Origin: Streptomyces sp. PT12
Lineage (GTDB): Bacteria > Actinomycetota > Actinomycetes > Streptomycetales > Streptomycetaceae
Length of the DNA: 64,000 nucleotides
Reading direction: 5' to 3'
Assembly: GCF_003311645.1 (NCBI RefSeq)
Contig: NZ_QEST01000177.1
Span: forward strand, 1 to 64,000
Shown in pieces: positions 49,153 through 57,630 of this stretch (position 1 is the first letter of the stretch; the number at the start of each line of letters is the position of its first letter). The position numbers and the translations under genes are program-made. A model generated the notes under the pieces. That model did not search any database. It saw only the letters and a program-made list of their open reading frames with translations, and had not been told where the DNA came from.

Positions 49153-49875
49153 TTAGAGGGTCACCTGGCCGTTGCCACCGTCGAAGACGATGTCGGAGCA
49201 GGAGTAGAAGTTCTCCTGGCTGTCCGAACGGATCCAGTGGATCATCATCAGGTGATCGCCGCTGCGGTCGGGCAGCTGGAGGTCCCAGTAGTAGGCGCCG
49301 CCGTTGGAGCCCGCGCCGCCGCGCTGCGGCGGGTCGGTCACCGTCTGGATCTCCTCGAGGTCGTCCCAGCCGAGCGGCTGGGTCGGGCTGTAGCCGTCCT
49401 TGGTGAGGTAGACGACGAAGTCACCCGGGTGAGCGGCCCAGTTGCTGTACTCGATCTCGATCGTCGAGCCCGCGGTGAGGTGCGTCTTCGGCCAGTCGTT
49501 GCGCGGCGCGTTGTACGCCGAGAAGTCGTACGGGCTCCTGTCGCCCGCGCTGCATATCGTGCCGTCGGGCACATAACCCGGGCCCCGGCCACCGGCGTTG
49601 GAGTCGAGCACGGCGAACCAGTTGTAGAGCGGCGTGGTGCCGCTCTGCTCGACGGCGGCGGCGCAGGCGGGGTTGGACGGCATCTGGTTGCCGCTCGCGA
49701 GCATGTCCTCGTAGCAGAGGAACGTCCGCGATCCTGGGGACATGGCGACACCGTGGGCCGCGGCGGGGGTCGGCAGACTCGTGACGACGAGCGCCAGCAG
49801 CGCGGCGCCCAGCAAACTCAGCAGGCGCGCGTCGCGGCGCTTGGCCGTCCTCCGGGCGGTGCGTCGGATGAACAT
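49153..49875 (-). CDS. Secreted AA10 lytic polysaccharide monooxygenase
   Basis: A 240-residue copper enzyme. The signal peptide ends AAA before His, so mature His1 starts HGVAMSPGSRTFLCYEDM, the N-terminal arm of the copper histidine brace. The second His is in EIEYSNWAAHPGDF near residue 145, and the axial residue lies in ENFYSCSDIVFDGG near the end. Length and lack of a binding module define a single-domain AA10. The SRTFLC start and DWPKTHLTAGSTIEI core suggest the cellulose/chitin-active streptomycete group. A CebR-like operator 43 bp upstream points to control by cello-oligosaccharides. ATG 49875 follows GGAGAT. Confidence 0.92.
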   Translation of the reverse strand: MFIRRTARRTAKRRDARLLSLLGAALLALVVTSLPTPAAAHGVAMSPGSRTFLCYEDMLASGNQMPSNPACAAAVEQSGTTPLYNWFAVLDSNAGGRGPGYVPDGTICSAGDRSPYDFSAYNAPRNDWPKTHLTAGSTIEIEYSNWAAHPGDFVVYLTKDGYSPTQPLGWDDLEEIQTVTDPPQRGGAGSNGGAYYWDLQLPDRSGDHLMMIHWIRSDSQENFYSCSDIVFDGGNGQVTL

Positions 49876-49918
49876 GTGGGGGGATCTCCTTCGGAGAGTA
49901 AGCCGTGCGATGGGGCCG

Positions 49919-49932
49919 TGGGAGCGCTCCCG
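49919..49932. promoter_or_regulatory. CebR-like operator upstream of LPMO1
   Basis: TGGGAGCGCTCCCG matches the CebR site TGGGAGCGCTCCCA in 13 of 14 positions. It lies 43 bp upstream of the LPMO start codon, a repressing position. CebR is the cellobiose/cellotriose-released LacI regulator of cellulose use in streptomycetes. Confidence 0.8.
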
Positions 49933-50094
49933 CAAAGCAACGTAGCGCCGATCGGATCGTTGCGTAACCGTTCGCGCAACACCTCTTGCGCGCCCTCCGC
50001 GATTCGGCGAGATCTGCTGCCTGTGGGGGTGGCCGCGCCGGGCGCCCCTTCCGTACCCGGCGCGCGCTGCCGCGCACGTCGCGCGCCCTAGGTG

Positions 50095-50108
50095 TGGGTG
50101 CGCTCCCA
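50095..50108. promoter_or_regulatory. Second CebR-like site in the LPMO1 intergenic region
   Basis: TGGGTGCGCTCCCA also matches the CebR consensus in 13 of 14 positions (A to T at position 5). It is 163 bp from the first site, on the side of the divergent gene. It could help looping or affect the forward gene. Confidence 0.55.
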
Positions 50109-50256
50109 TGAGTTGGCCCGGGGGCGCGTTTTCGGCCATGTGCCCCGGGCTTGCGCGCCCGCGCGGCGCGGCGGGGTGGCGCGGGGCCGCGAGGCGATAG
50201 GTTCCGCGTGCCGGGGAACGCGCATCCGAAGCTGCGGTGACAAGACGAGGAGCGGC

Positions 50257-51318
50257 ATGAACGACAACGGCGGCGCCACGGGCGCCAACGGCGGCAACGG
50301 CGAGGGCCTGGGCAGCGGCAACGCCCAGTACGGCAGGAAGAAGTTCCGCCGCTCGCGGAGCCACTTCACCGATCGCATCACGGCGGACGGCGCGGACGGC
50401 TGGCCCGTGGAGGCCGGGCGGTACCGGCTCGTGGTGAGCCGGGCCTGCCCGTGGGCGAGCCGGGCGCTGATCTCGCGGCGGCTGCTCGGCCTTGAGGCGG
50501 CGCTGCCGATCGCCGTGACCGATCCGATCCAGGACGACCGCAGTTGGCGCTTCACGCTCGACCCTGACGGGCGCGATCCGGTGCTGGGGATCCGCTACCT
50601 GGCCGAGGCGTACGACGCCCGCGAGACCGGCTATCCGGGCGGGGTCAGCGTTCCGGCGATCGTGGACGTTCCGAGTGGGGTTCTGGTCACCAATGACTAC
50701 CTTCAGATCACTCTTGATCTGGCCACCGAGTGGACCGCCCTGCACCGCCCTGGCGCGCCCGATCTCTATCCCGAGGCGCTGCGCGACGAGATCGACGACG
50801 TGGTGGAGAGCTTCTACGAGGACGTCAACAACGGTGTCTACCGGGCCGGGTTCGCCACCGGGCAGGCGGAGTACGAGGCGGCGTACGGCGATGTGTTCCG
50901 CCGCCTCGACGCGCTGTCCGAGCGGCTGGCCGACCGCCGTTACCTGGTGGGTGACACGATCACCGAGGCGGACATCAGGCTGTTCACGACGCTGGTCCGC
51001 TTCGACGCCGTCTACCACAACCACTTCCGCTGCAACCGCTCGAAGATCGCCGAGGATCCGGTGCTCTGGGCTTATGCGCGCGATCTCTTCCAGACACCCG
51101 GCTTTGGTGACACGGTCGATTTCGATCACATCAAGCGGCATTACTATTTGGTGCACACCGGGATCAACCCCACCGGCATCGTCCCCGCCGGTCCCGATCT
51201 CTCCGGCTGGCGGACGCCGCATGGCCGCGAGGCGTTGGGCGGGCGGCCGTTCGGGGAGGGGACTGCTCCGGGGGCGCCTCCTGTTGATGAGGAGATTTCC
51301 GGGGTCGGGCGGGTGTAG
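50257..51318 (+). CDS. Glutathionyl-hydroquinone-reductase-like protein (GST, Xi class)
   Basis: A 353-residue member of the GST Omega/Xi family. The catalytic Cys motif SRACPWASRALISRRLLGL (CPWA) is near residue 66. The GST C-terminal domain (LADRRYLVGDTITEADIRLFTTLVRFDAVYHNHFRCN, FDHIKRHYYLVHTGINPTGIVP) is complete. In glutathione-less actinomycetes the thiol partner must be another molecule such as mycothiol; the enzyme reduces thiolated hydroquinones. ATG 50257 follows GACGAGGAGCGGC; the Gly/Asn-rich first 25 residues precede the fold. Quinones from lignocellulose attack fit its location beside LPMO and multicopper oxidase genes. Confidence 0.88.
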   Translation: MNDNGGATGANGGNGEGLGSGNAQYGRKKFRRSRSHFTDRITADGADGWPVEAGRYRLVVSRACPWASRALISRRLLGLEAALPIAVTDPIQDDRSWRFTLDPDGRDPVLGIRYLAEAYDARETGYPGGVSVPAIVDVPSGVLVTNDYLQITLDLATEWTALHRPGAPDLYPEALRDEIDDVVESFYEDVNNGVYRAGFATGQAEYEAAYGDVFRRLDALSERLADRRYLVGDTITEADIRLFTTLVRFDAVYHNHFRCNRSKIAEDPVLWAYARDLFQTPGFGDTVDFDHIKRHYYLVHTGINPTGIVPAGPDLSGWRTPHGREALGGRPFGEGTAPGAPPVDEEISGVGRV

Positions 51319-51370
51319 GGAGGGGCTGCGGGCGTCCAGCCAGTAGCCGCCCGCCCCACAAACCAAGCGC

Positions 51371-51736
51371 TCAGCGCGCCACAAACTGCGTAAGAATCGC
51401 CTGCACCTCGTAAATGTCCACACCCTTGGTGAACGTCTTCTCGATCGGCGTCGGCGTGCCTGATATCCAGATCTTTAGCTCGGCATCGAGATCGAACGTG
51501 CCCGCCGTCTCCACCGAGAAGTGCGTGATGCTGCGATAGGGCACCGAGTGGTACTCCACCTTCTTGCCGGTGATCCCCTGCTTGTCCACCAGGATCAGCC
51601 GCCGGTCGGTGAGCAGGATGGTGTCCCTGATCAGCAGGAACGCGGCGTATATCTGCTCGCCCTGGCCCAGCAGCCGGGCGTAGTCCCGCTGTGCGGACGC
51701 CGGATCGATCGCGTGTGCGTTCCCGAAGAGTGCCAT
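51371..51736 (-). CDS. Bacterial PH-domain protein (DUF1696 type)
   Basis: A 121-residue single bacterial PH-like domain: LGQGEQIYAAFLLIRDTILLTDRRLILVDKQGITGKKVEYHSVPYRSITHFSVETAGTFDLDAELKIWISG. The pattern TDRRLILVDKQG, YRSI and a C-terminal helix (DIYEVQAILTQFV) is the family signature. It probably forms oligomeric rings as in solved homologues; the cellular role is unclear. ATG 51736 is the only good start. Confidence 0.9.
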   Translation of the reverse strand: MALFGNAHAIDPASAQRDYARLLGQGEQIYAAFLLIRDTILLTDRRLILVDKQGITGKKVEYHSVPYRSITHFSVETAGTFDLDAELKIWISGTPTPIEKTFTKGVDIYEVQAILTQFVAR

Positions 51737-52032
51737 GCGAATGCCCCCGTTTCGCGACAGTTGTGCGCCTTGCTCACCCTCTTAACGCGGCCGGTCGCGG
51801 CGGGGTTCCCGAGATCGCCGCCGTTCCCGGCTTGCCGTGTACATGGCCGGAAGTGGTCCGCGCGCGCGTGCTGCCGCGTTCGCCCCATGGTCAGGGGGGC
51901 GCCGCGTCTCTACCATCTCGCCTGGAAACGTTGGCACTTGGGGGGAATGTGCCAGTCTCCCGCGGTGGCCCGCGCGCCCCCGTGGGACCTCCGAGTGCCC
52001 AGCGCGGCACATCACATCGGAGGGGACCCACG

Positions 52033-53223
52033 TTGAACGACTCGACCTCGTCACGCCCCGGTCGCGGGCGGGGCATCGCCGCGGCCATCGCCGGGGCCGT
52101 CCTCATCGGCCTCGCGGCGCTCCAGCCAGCCGCCGCCCACGACGGCACGCGCACCGCCAAAGCCCCCGCCCCGACCACTGCCCCGACCTCCGCCCCGACC
52201 ACTGCCCCGACCCCCGCCCCGACCACTGCCCCGTCCAGCGCCGCGGGCGGCACCGCGGCGAGCCCGGCCGAGATCGCCAGGGCCGACACCTACTGGACCA
52301 AGGAGCGCATGGCCGCCGCCACGCCCGAACTCCCGCCGGACGTCGGCGAGGACGAGCTGGCGGACGCCCTCGCCGACGCCGAGGCGGCGAACGCGCTCCC
52401 CGCGCGATCCGCCCCCGGCGCCGCGCCGAAGCGCACCGCCACCACCGCCACCACCGCCACCGATGAAGCCGATGAAGCCGACGACCCCATCGGCGCCACC
52501 GCCGTCACCCAGGCCCAACGCTGGGGCGGCCAGGGCCAGATGCCCGCCACCACGACCGGCAAGGTCTACTTCACGCGCGGCGACGGCAGCGGCGGCTTCT
52601 GCTCCGGCAGCGCGGTCACCGCCGCCAACAACAACACCGTCTGGACCGCGGGCCACTGCATCCACCCGGGCGGCACGGGCCCCGGCACCTACTACACGGA
52701 CATCGTCTTCGTGCCCGACGCCGACAACGGCCTCGAGCCGCACGGTCAGTGGAGCTACAAGTTCGCCAACACCACCATCGGCTGGCAGGACAACGGCGAC
52801 TTCGCCTACGACCTCGCCGCCATCGCCGTCTGGCCGCAGGGCAGCCGTGGCGACCTCGCGGGCTGGGTGGGCTCCCAGGGCTACGCGTTCGGCTCGGGCC
52901 AGACGTGGGCCTCGCTGCACGCGCTGGGCTTCCCGGCCGCGGGCTACCAGCGGAACGACTTCTCGGGGAACGACCTGTGGTACTGCGAGGGCCCATCGAC
53001 GGCCGCGGGCGGCGACATCAGGATGACGTGCGACATGCGCAATGGAACGAGCGGCGGCCCCTGGCTCGACGACCTCCAGACCGCGCGCGGCTGGGGCTAC
53101 ATCGTCGGCGCGTACAGCTACCACTACCTCGACGGCAACGGCAACTACGCGGACCAGTTCATGTACTCGGCCAACCACGGCGACGGCGCGATCAACGTCT
53201 ACAACGACGTCTCCGTGCGCTGA
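52033..53223 (+). CDS. Secreted trypsin-like serine protease
   Basis: A 396-residue secreted S1-family peptidase. TTG 52033 is chosen since GGAGGGG lies 7 bases upstream. The signal peptide GIAAAIAGAVLIGLAALQPAAAH precedes a TTAPTSAP-type Pro/Thr linker and a propeptide of about 110 residues. The triad is complete: His in TVWTAGHCIHP (near 217), Asp in FAYDLAAIAVWP (near 259) and Ser in MRNGTSGGPWLDD (near 345). Cysteines pair around His and Ser. Similar to the V8/glutamyl-endopeptidase-like secreted proteases of streptomycetes; specificity is unknown. Probably activated outside the cell by removal of the propeptide. Confidence 0.9.
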   Translation: MNDSTSSRPGRGRGIAAAIAGAVLIGLAALQPAAAHDGTRTAKAPAPTTAPTSAPTTAPTPAPTTAPSSAAGGTAASPAEIARADTYWTKERMAAATPELPPDVGEDELADALADAEAANALPARSAPGAAPKRTATTATTATDEADEADDPIGATAVTQAQRWGGQGQMPATTTGKVYFTRGDGSGGFCSGSAVTAANNNTVWTAGHCIHPGGTGPGTYYTDIVFVPDADNGLEPHGQWSYKFANTTIGWQDNGDFAYDLAAIAVWPQGSRGDLAGWVGSQGYAFGSGQTWASLHALGFPAAGYQRNDFSGNDLWYCEGPSTAAGGDIRMTCDMRNGTSGGPWLDDLQTARGWGYIVGAYSYHYLDGNGNYADQFMYSANHGDGAINVYNDVSVR

Positions 53224-53448
53224 CCCCGCCCGGCACCGGGGACCACCCCCGGTGCCCCCGGCGCCCGAGCCCCGGGGTGTTGAACGCGTTGAACGGCGTG
53301 AACGGATCCGCGCGCCTCGCCCGTTCACCCGCCCGTTCACCCGCCCGGCGGCCCACCGCGCGGCGCGGTTCTGCCATTCGGTCTCGCTCGGGCCCGAACG
53401 GCGTGCCACGCGCCGTGGAAGGCGCAGGGGATGCCTACCGTCCTCGCC

Positions 53449-53988
53449 ATGACGACAACAGACGACTTCGTGCTCGACGTCACCCGCATCCGCGACCAGG
53501 CGAGGCAGCGGATGGAGAAGGGTCCCGTGACCGACACCTACGGCGTGGACAAGGACCGGGTGATCTCCATCCTCAACGACGTGATCGCCACCGAGGTGGT
53601 CTGCTGGCTCCGCTACACGCGCCACGCCATCGCCGCCACGGGGATCGACAGGGCGCAGGTCTCGGCCGAGTTCACCGAGCACGCCAAGGAGGAGATGGAC
53701 CACGCGCTGCGCGCCGCCGAACGCGTCTCCCAGCTCGGCGGCGACCCCGACTTCGACCCCACGACCCTGGCCGAGCGCGCCCACACCGACTACGCCACCC
53801 CGGCGGACCACGAGCTCAAGGCCATGCTGGAGAACAACCTCCTGGCCGAGCGCATCGTCATCTCGACCTATCAGGAGATCATCCGCTGGCTCGGCGACCA
53901 CGACCCGACCACGCGCCGCCTGATGGAGTCGATCCTGGAGGAGGAAGAGGAGCACGCCGACGACCTGGTCGACCTGATCGGCACCTGA
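53449..53988 (+). CDS. Ferritin-like/bacterioferritin-type protein
   Basis: A 179-residue four-helix-bundle protein. The diiron ligands are seen in ATEVVCWLRYTRHAIAATG (Glu near 45), EHAKEEMDHALRAAERV (ExxH near 81), NNLLAERIVISTYQEI (Glu near 129) and LEEEEEHADDLVDLI (ExxH near 165). It resembles the Dps-like/bacterioferritin set of actinomycetes and probably oxidises and stores iron or protects DNA. ATG 53449 is chosen; an in-frame ATG at 53431 would add six residues. It ends before a shared terminator with the convergent LPMO2 gene. Confidence 0.85.
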   Translation: MTTTDDFVLDVTRIRDQARQRMEKGPVTDTYGVDKDRVISILNDVIATEVVCWLRYTRHAIAATGIDRAQVSAEFTEHAKEEMDHALRAAERVSQLGGDPDFDPTTLAERAHTDYATPADHELKAMLENNLLAERIVISTYQEIIRWLGDHDPTTRRLMESILEEEEEHADDLVDLIGT

Positions 53989-53998
53989 GAGCGCGGAG

Positions 53999-54041
53999 CC
54001 CCTGTCCGGCGGCGGCGGGAGAGGCCCCCGCCGGACAGGGG
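53999..54041. terminator. Bidirectional hairpin terminator between ferritin-like and LPMO2 genes
   Basis: CCCCTGTCCGGCGG (53999-54012) and its exact complement (54028-54041) form a 14-bp stem. Three 10-bp GGTGGTGCGG-type repeats follow at 54049-54080 before the LPMO2 stop. Confidence 0.82.
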
Positions 54042-54087
54042 GTTCATCGGTGGTGCGGGGTGGTGCGGGGTGGTGCGAGGGGGCGTG

Positions 54088-55029
54088 TTACCAGGGGAGG
54101 AGCCTGAGGAGGCCCGCGCGCAGGGCCTCCTTCGTCGTTGTGGCGAGCGCCGTGCTGCCCGCCGATCCGGGGGCGTGCTGGGCGTGGGAGGCGTGGCCCG
54201 CGTGCTCCGCCTGGCCCGCGGACGAGGCCGGGGCCGAGGCGGGGGCGGCGTCGGCCGCCAGGGCCGCCTCGGCGACCTCGTCGGCGGTCAGCGTCTGGCC
54301 GTTGTCGTAGGTGACCTCACCGTTGCCGCCGTCGAAGACGACGTCGGAGCAGGAGTAGAAGTTCTCCTGGCTGTCGGAGCGCGTCCAGTGCACATAGATG
54401 ACGTGCTGGCCCGAGCGGCTCGGGAGGTTGACGTTCCAGTAGTAGTGCCCGCCGTTGGAGCCCGCGCCGCTGCGCTGCGGCGGGTCGGTGACGGTGCTGA
54501 TGCGCTCCAGGTCGCCCCAGCCGAGCGACTGGGTCGGCGACCAGCCGCTCCTCGTGATGTAGACATCGAACCTGCCCGGGTGGTGGGCCCAGTTGCTGTG
54601 CTGGAGCTCGATCGTCCGGCCCGAGGTGAGATGCGTCTTCGGCCAGTCGGCGCGGGCGGCGTTGTAGGGGGCGAAGTCGAACGGGCCCCTGTTGCCGCCG
54701 CTGCACAGCGTTCCGTCGGGGATGTAACCGCTCGTGCGGCCGCCGCCGTTGGAGTCGAGCACGGCGAACCAGTTGTAGAGCGGCCCGGTGCCGCTCTGCC
54801 GGACGGCGTTGGCGCAGGCCGGGTTGGTCGGCATCTGCGTGCTGCTGTTCCGCTGGAGGTCCAGGTAGCACAGGAACGTGCGCGAGCCCGGCAGCATCGT
54901 GGCGCCGTGCGCCTGCGCCTGGGTCGGCAGCGACGCCATCACCAGGGCGAGCAGGGCCGCTCCCAGGACGCTCAGGAGGCGGAATCTTCTGGCCGATGGC
55001 CTTCTTCGGCGGGTGGGTTGCGTGGACAA
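54088..55029 (-). CDS. Secreted AA10 LPMO with long His-containing C-terminal extension
   Basis: A 313-residue copper monooxygenase. TTG 55029 is chosen because CGAGGAGAACCC precedes it and the CebR-like site would otherwise lie inside the gene. The signal ends QAQA before mature His1 (HGATMLPGSRTFLCYLDL). The second brace His is in LQHSNWAHHPGRF, and the end motif is ENFYSCSDVVFDGGNGEV. After the catalytic domain (about 205 mature residues) comes a tail of about 75 residues with Ala/Ser runs and a cluster AEHAGHASHAQHAPG, ending LRAGLLRLLPW. It pairs with LPMO1 under the same operator type. The tail may bind copper or anchor the enzyme; this is not established. Confidence 0.9.
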   Translation of the reverse strand: MSTQPTRRRRPSARRFRLLSVLGAALLALVMASLPTQAQAHGATMLPGSRTFLCYLDLQRNSSTQMPTNPACANAVRQSGTGPLYNWFAVLDSNGGGRTSGYIPDGTLCSGGNRGPFDFAPYNAARADWPKTHLTSGRTIELQHSNWAHHPGRFDVYITRSGWSPTQSLGWGDLERISTVTDPPQRSGAGSNGGHYYWNVNLPSRSGQHVIYVHWTRSDSQENFYSCSDVVFDGGNGEVTYDNGQTLTADEVAEAALAADAAPASAPASSAGQAEHAGHASHAQHAPGSAGSTALATTTKEALRAGLLRLLPW

Positions 55030-55052
55030 AGGGTTCTCCTCGGGAAGAGTCA

Positions 55053-55066
55053 TGGGAGCGCTCCCG
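55053..55066. promoter_or_regulatory. CebR-like operator upstream of LPMO2
   Basis: TGGGAGCGCTCCCG, the same 13-of-14 match to the CebR site as at LPMO1, lies 24 bp upstream of the TTG start, so bound regulator would cover the transcription start or leader. Confidence 0.8.
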
Positions 55067-55234
55067 CGGGCAAAGTAGCGCCGCTTCGCTCATCCGATGA
55101 GGGCGCGTTCACGCCAAAGCCAAGGATGTGTGCGGGGTGTGGTGGCCGATTCACGGCTGTTCCACGGAGAGGGCGCGCGGGCGCGGGCGGAGGGGGCCCG
55201 CGCGGCTTCGCGCGCCGGGCGGGCCCCACCGGGG

Positions 55235-57061
55235 TCAGGAGACCCGGAACGGGCGCATCATCGCGTGGTCCTCGTGCTCCAGCAGGTGGCAGTGCCACAC
55301 ATAGTCCCCCGGCTCGTCGAACGTCGTCTTGACGCGGACGACGTGGCCAGGCCGGACGCGCACGGTGTCCTTGGGGCCGAGCTCGGAGGAGTCGGGGGGC
55401 ACTGGCTCGTCCAGGTGGATGTCCGACAGCGCGCCCGTGTGTGGGTCGATGTCGGCGATGAACGGCGTCTCGTCGAGCACCTGGAACTGCACCAGGTGCA
55501 GATGCACGGTGTGGGTGTCGAGCGTGATGTTGTAGAACTCCCAGATCTCGGTGTCGTTCAACCCGGGGTTCTCGGTGACCGGGTCCGACCAGCTGAGCCC
55601 GCCCTGTTCCACGGTGCCAAGACGCATCGTGGCCCCGTGCCCGCCGTCATCGGCGGCCGTCCCCTGCTCGCCGCCCTCCAGCTGCGTGAGGTCGACGAGC
55701 AGCAGGCGGCGGGTGCGCGCCGGTTCCGTCGTGATCGTGTAGGGCGCGTCGCGCAGCGTGCTCGGCGGCGTCACGTCCGGCACGTCGGCGTTGAACGGCT
55801 GGCTGACGCGGAACTGGATGACCCGGCTCGCGGGCTCGGTGACCGGGGTCCCGTAAGGGAAGGGCGTCGCGGCGCTGTTGGTCAGGTCGAACGTCCCGCC
55901 CTCGGCGGCCGAGAAGTCGGCGATCAGGTCGATCCGCTCGCCAGGGGAGAGCAGCAGCGGCCGCTCCAGCGGGACCGGGCTCTCAAGGAAGCCACCGTCG
56001 GCGCCGATCACGGTGAACGGGATGGGCCAGCGGCCGCCGAAGGCCAGCCGGTAGATGCGCGAGTTCGAGGCGTTGAGCAGCCGGAACCGGTACCGGCGCG
56101 GCTCGACCTCCAGATACGGCCACGCCTTGCCGTTGACGCAGATGACGTCGCCGAAGTACTCCGAGTGCCCCGGCGGCCCTTCGAGCCGCCACGCGGGGTC
56201 GGGGTACGCCAGCTGCCCGTCGGGCCGGAACGTGCGGTCCTGGAGGATCATCTCCACCTCGTAGGGCTCCGCGGGCAGGTGGCCATCGGCGATCAGCGCC
56301 AGCTCGGTGTCGTCGCGCATCAGGTAGAACCCCGCGAGGCCCGCGTACATGTTGAGGCGCGTGATGCCATGGGTGTGGTCGTGGTACCAGAGCGTGCCCG
56401 CGCCGCGCAGGTTGGGGTAGGAGAAACGGTTCCCCGCGTAGCGCGGCCCGCCCACGCCGGTGGGCGTGTACCACGCGTCGGGGTGGCCGTCGCTCTCCGG
56501 CCTGGTCCTGCTGCCGTGCAGGTGCACGACCGTCGGGACGCCCTGGTCCGCGATCGTGCGGCCCGAGCCGCTGAAGGCCCAGTGGATCGTGTCGTCGACG
56601 GGGAACAGGTGCTCGAACGGCAGGTCGTTCGCCCACTCGACCTCGATGGGGTGGTTGTGGCGGGCCACAAAGGTGGGGCCAGGAGAGGTCACCGGGAGAC
56701 CACCTCTGCCGCCCCGACTCGGTTTCTGACCGTATCCCCACACCGGGGTGAGCAGTCCCAGATCCGCGCCGATCATGTCCTGTGCCGTCTGGCCGATCAC
56801 CATGCGGCGCTTCCCGCCGTCGAGCATCTCGATGCGCGAGAGGCGGGGCAGCGCGTTGACGAAGTAGGGGATCTCATGGGCATCGGCGATGGGCGACAGA
56901 TACTGCGGGTCGACGACGGACGGAAGGGGCGCGGCCCGGCGCGCGGTGACGGGAGAGGCGGTTGCGGCGATGGCCCTCGCGGGCGCCGCGCCCGCGCTGT
57001 TGAGCAGCAGCGCACCGCCAGCGAGTGATCCCGTTCGCAGGAGCGATCTTCGATTCAGCAC
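55235..57061 (-). CDS. Secreted multicopper oxidase (CotA/phenoxazinone-synthase type)
   Basis: A 608-residue three-domain multicopper oxidase. The export signal has twin arginines (NRRSLLRTGSLAGGALLL), so Tat export of a folded enzyme is likely. All copper motifs are visible: VVHLHG near residue 174, LWYHDHTHG near 222, HTVHLHLVQF near 510 (T1 and T3 ligands; Thr where many have Pro) and HCHLLEHEDHAMM at the end. The cotA-like layout and length fit bacterial laccases that oxidise phenols and metals with oxygen. The GTG start at 57061 lacks a good ribosome site. Beside LPMOs it may supply oxidised phenols or detoxify copper. Confidence 0.92.
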   Translation of the reverse strand: MLNRRSLLRTGSLAGGALLLNSAGAAPARAIAATASPVTARRAAPLPSVVDPQYLSPIADAHEIPYFVNALPRLSRIEMLDGGKRRMVIGQTAQDMIGADLGLLTPVWGYGQKPSRGGRGGLPVTSPGPTFVARHNHPIEVEWANDLPFEHLFPVDDTIHWAFSGSGRTIADQGVPTVVHLHGSRTRPESDGHPDAWYTPTGVGGPRYAGNRFSYPNLRGAGTLWYHDHTHGITRLNMYAGLAGFYLMRDDTELALIADGHLPAEPYEVEMILQDRTFRPDGQLAYPDPAWRLEGPPGHSEYFGDVICVNGKAWPYLEVEPRRYRFRLLNASNSRIYRLAFGGRWPIPFTVIGADGGFLESPVPLERPLLLSPGERIDLIADFSAAEGGTFDLTNSAATPFPYGTPVTEPASRVIQFRVSQPFNADVPDVTPPSTLRDAPYTITTEPARTRRLLLVDLTQLEGGEQGTAADDGGHGATMRLGTVEQGGLSWSDPVTENPGLNDTEIWEFYNITLDTHTVHLHLVQFQVLDETPFIADIDPHTGALSDIHLDEPVPPDSSELGPKDTVRVRPGHVVRVKTTFDEPGDYVWHCHLLEHEDHAMMRPFRVS

Positions 57062-57253
57062 GAGTCATCTATCTCATCCGAAGTGCGGATGATCGCGCAT
57101 GACCGCCGCGCTTGCTGTGGACGGAGTGCGCGCTTTGAATCGTGCGAGTGAAAACGCGGCCCACGCGGCGCGTCGCCGACGCCAGGGTCGGCGGTGCTCG
57201 TCACCCCACCGCGCCCATCGGTCAGGACCTGGGCCTTGTTCGTTGCGGGGCTG

Positions 57254-57574
57254 TCAACGCTGGAGACCGAGAATGATGCGGATCGCGTTCTCGACGTTGC
57301 GCAGTTCGGCGGGTGGGAGGAGGCCAAGCCGTTTGCGCAGTCGGGACTTCGCCACCGTGCGCAGATCGGCGCAGTTCACGTAGGACTCAGCGTATTTCGT
57401 CAACCCGGAGTCAGAACCGACCGGGATGTGGGTGGCCCGCGGGCCGGTGGTTCCGGTGATCAACGCGACGGTGACCGACGCAAGTGGTTCAGCGACGCGG
57501 CTGACCGTGAGGACGACAACGGGGTGAGGGCCGAGAGGCTGGGGCAAGGCGCACCCCCAGACCTCCCCGCGCAG
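57254..57574 (-). CDS. MazF/PemK-type toxin, probable CTG start
   Basis: The core matches MazF endoribonucleases: PHPVVVLTVSRV, VTVALITGTTGPRATHIPVG, GLTKYAESYVNCADLRTVAKSRL and the terminal helix LRNVENAIRIILGL. The first strand (RGEVW, equal to the RGDIW of MazF) is in the same frame but upstream of TTG 57547; the only codon in place for a start there is CTG 57574, just before RGEVW. A stop (TGA) lies 18 codons upstream with no ATG, GTG or TTG between. Initiation at CTG, or a lost start, must be tested. No adjacent ParD/MazE-type antitoxin is visible. Confidence 0.7.
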   Translation of the reverse strand: MRGEVWGCALPQPLGPHPVVVLTVSRVAEPLASVTVALITGTTGPRATHIPVGSDSGLTKYAESYVNCADLRTVAKSRLRKRLGLLPPAELRNVENAIRIILGLQR

Positions 57575-57630
57575 AGGCCGAACGCGCCGCTGCCCTCCGG
57601 CGAGCCCGCGAACAGGTCAGCGCCGCACCC

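Larger units (their letters stand above)
49876..50256. promoter_or_regulatory. Divergent regulatory region of LPMO1 and the GHR-like gene
   Basis: 381 bp without a gene. It contains two CebR-like sites (49919-49932 and 50095-50108) and is AT-richer close to the LPMO start. Nothing else identifiable is seen. Confidence 0.6.
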
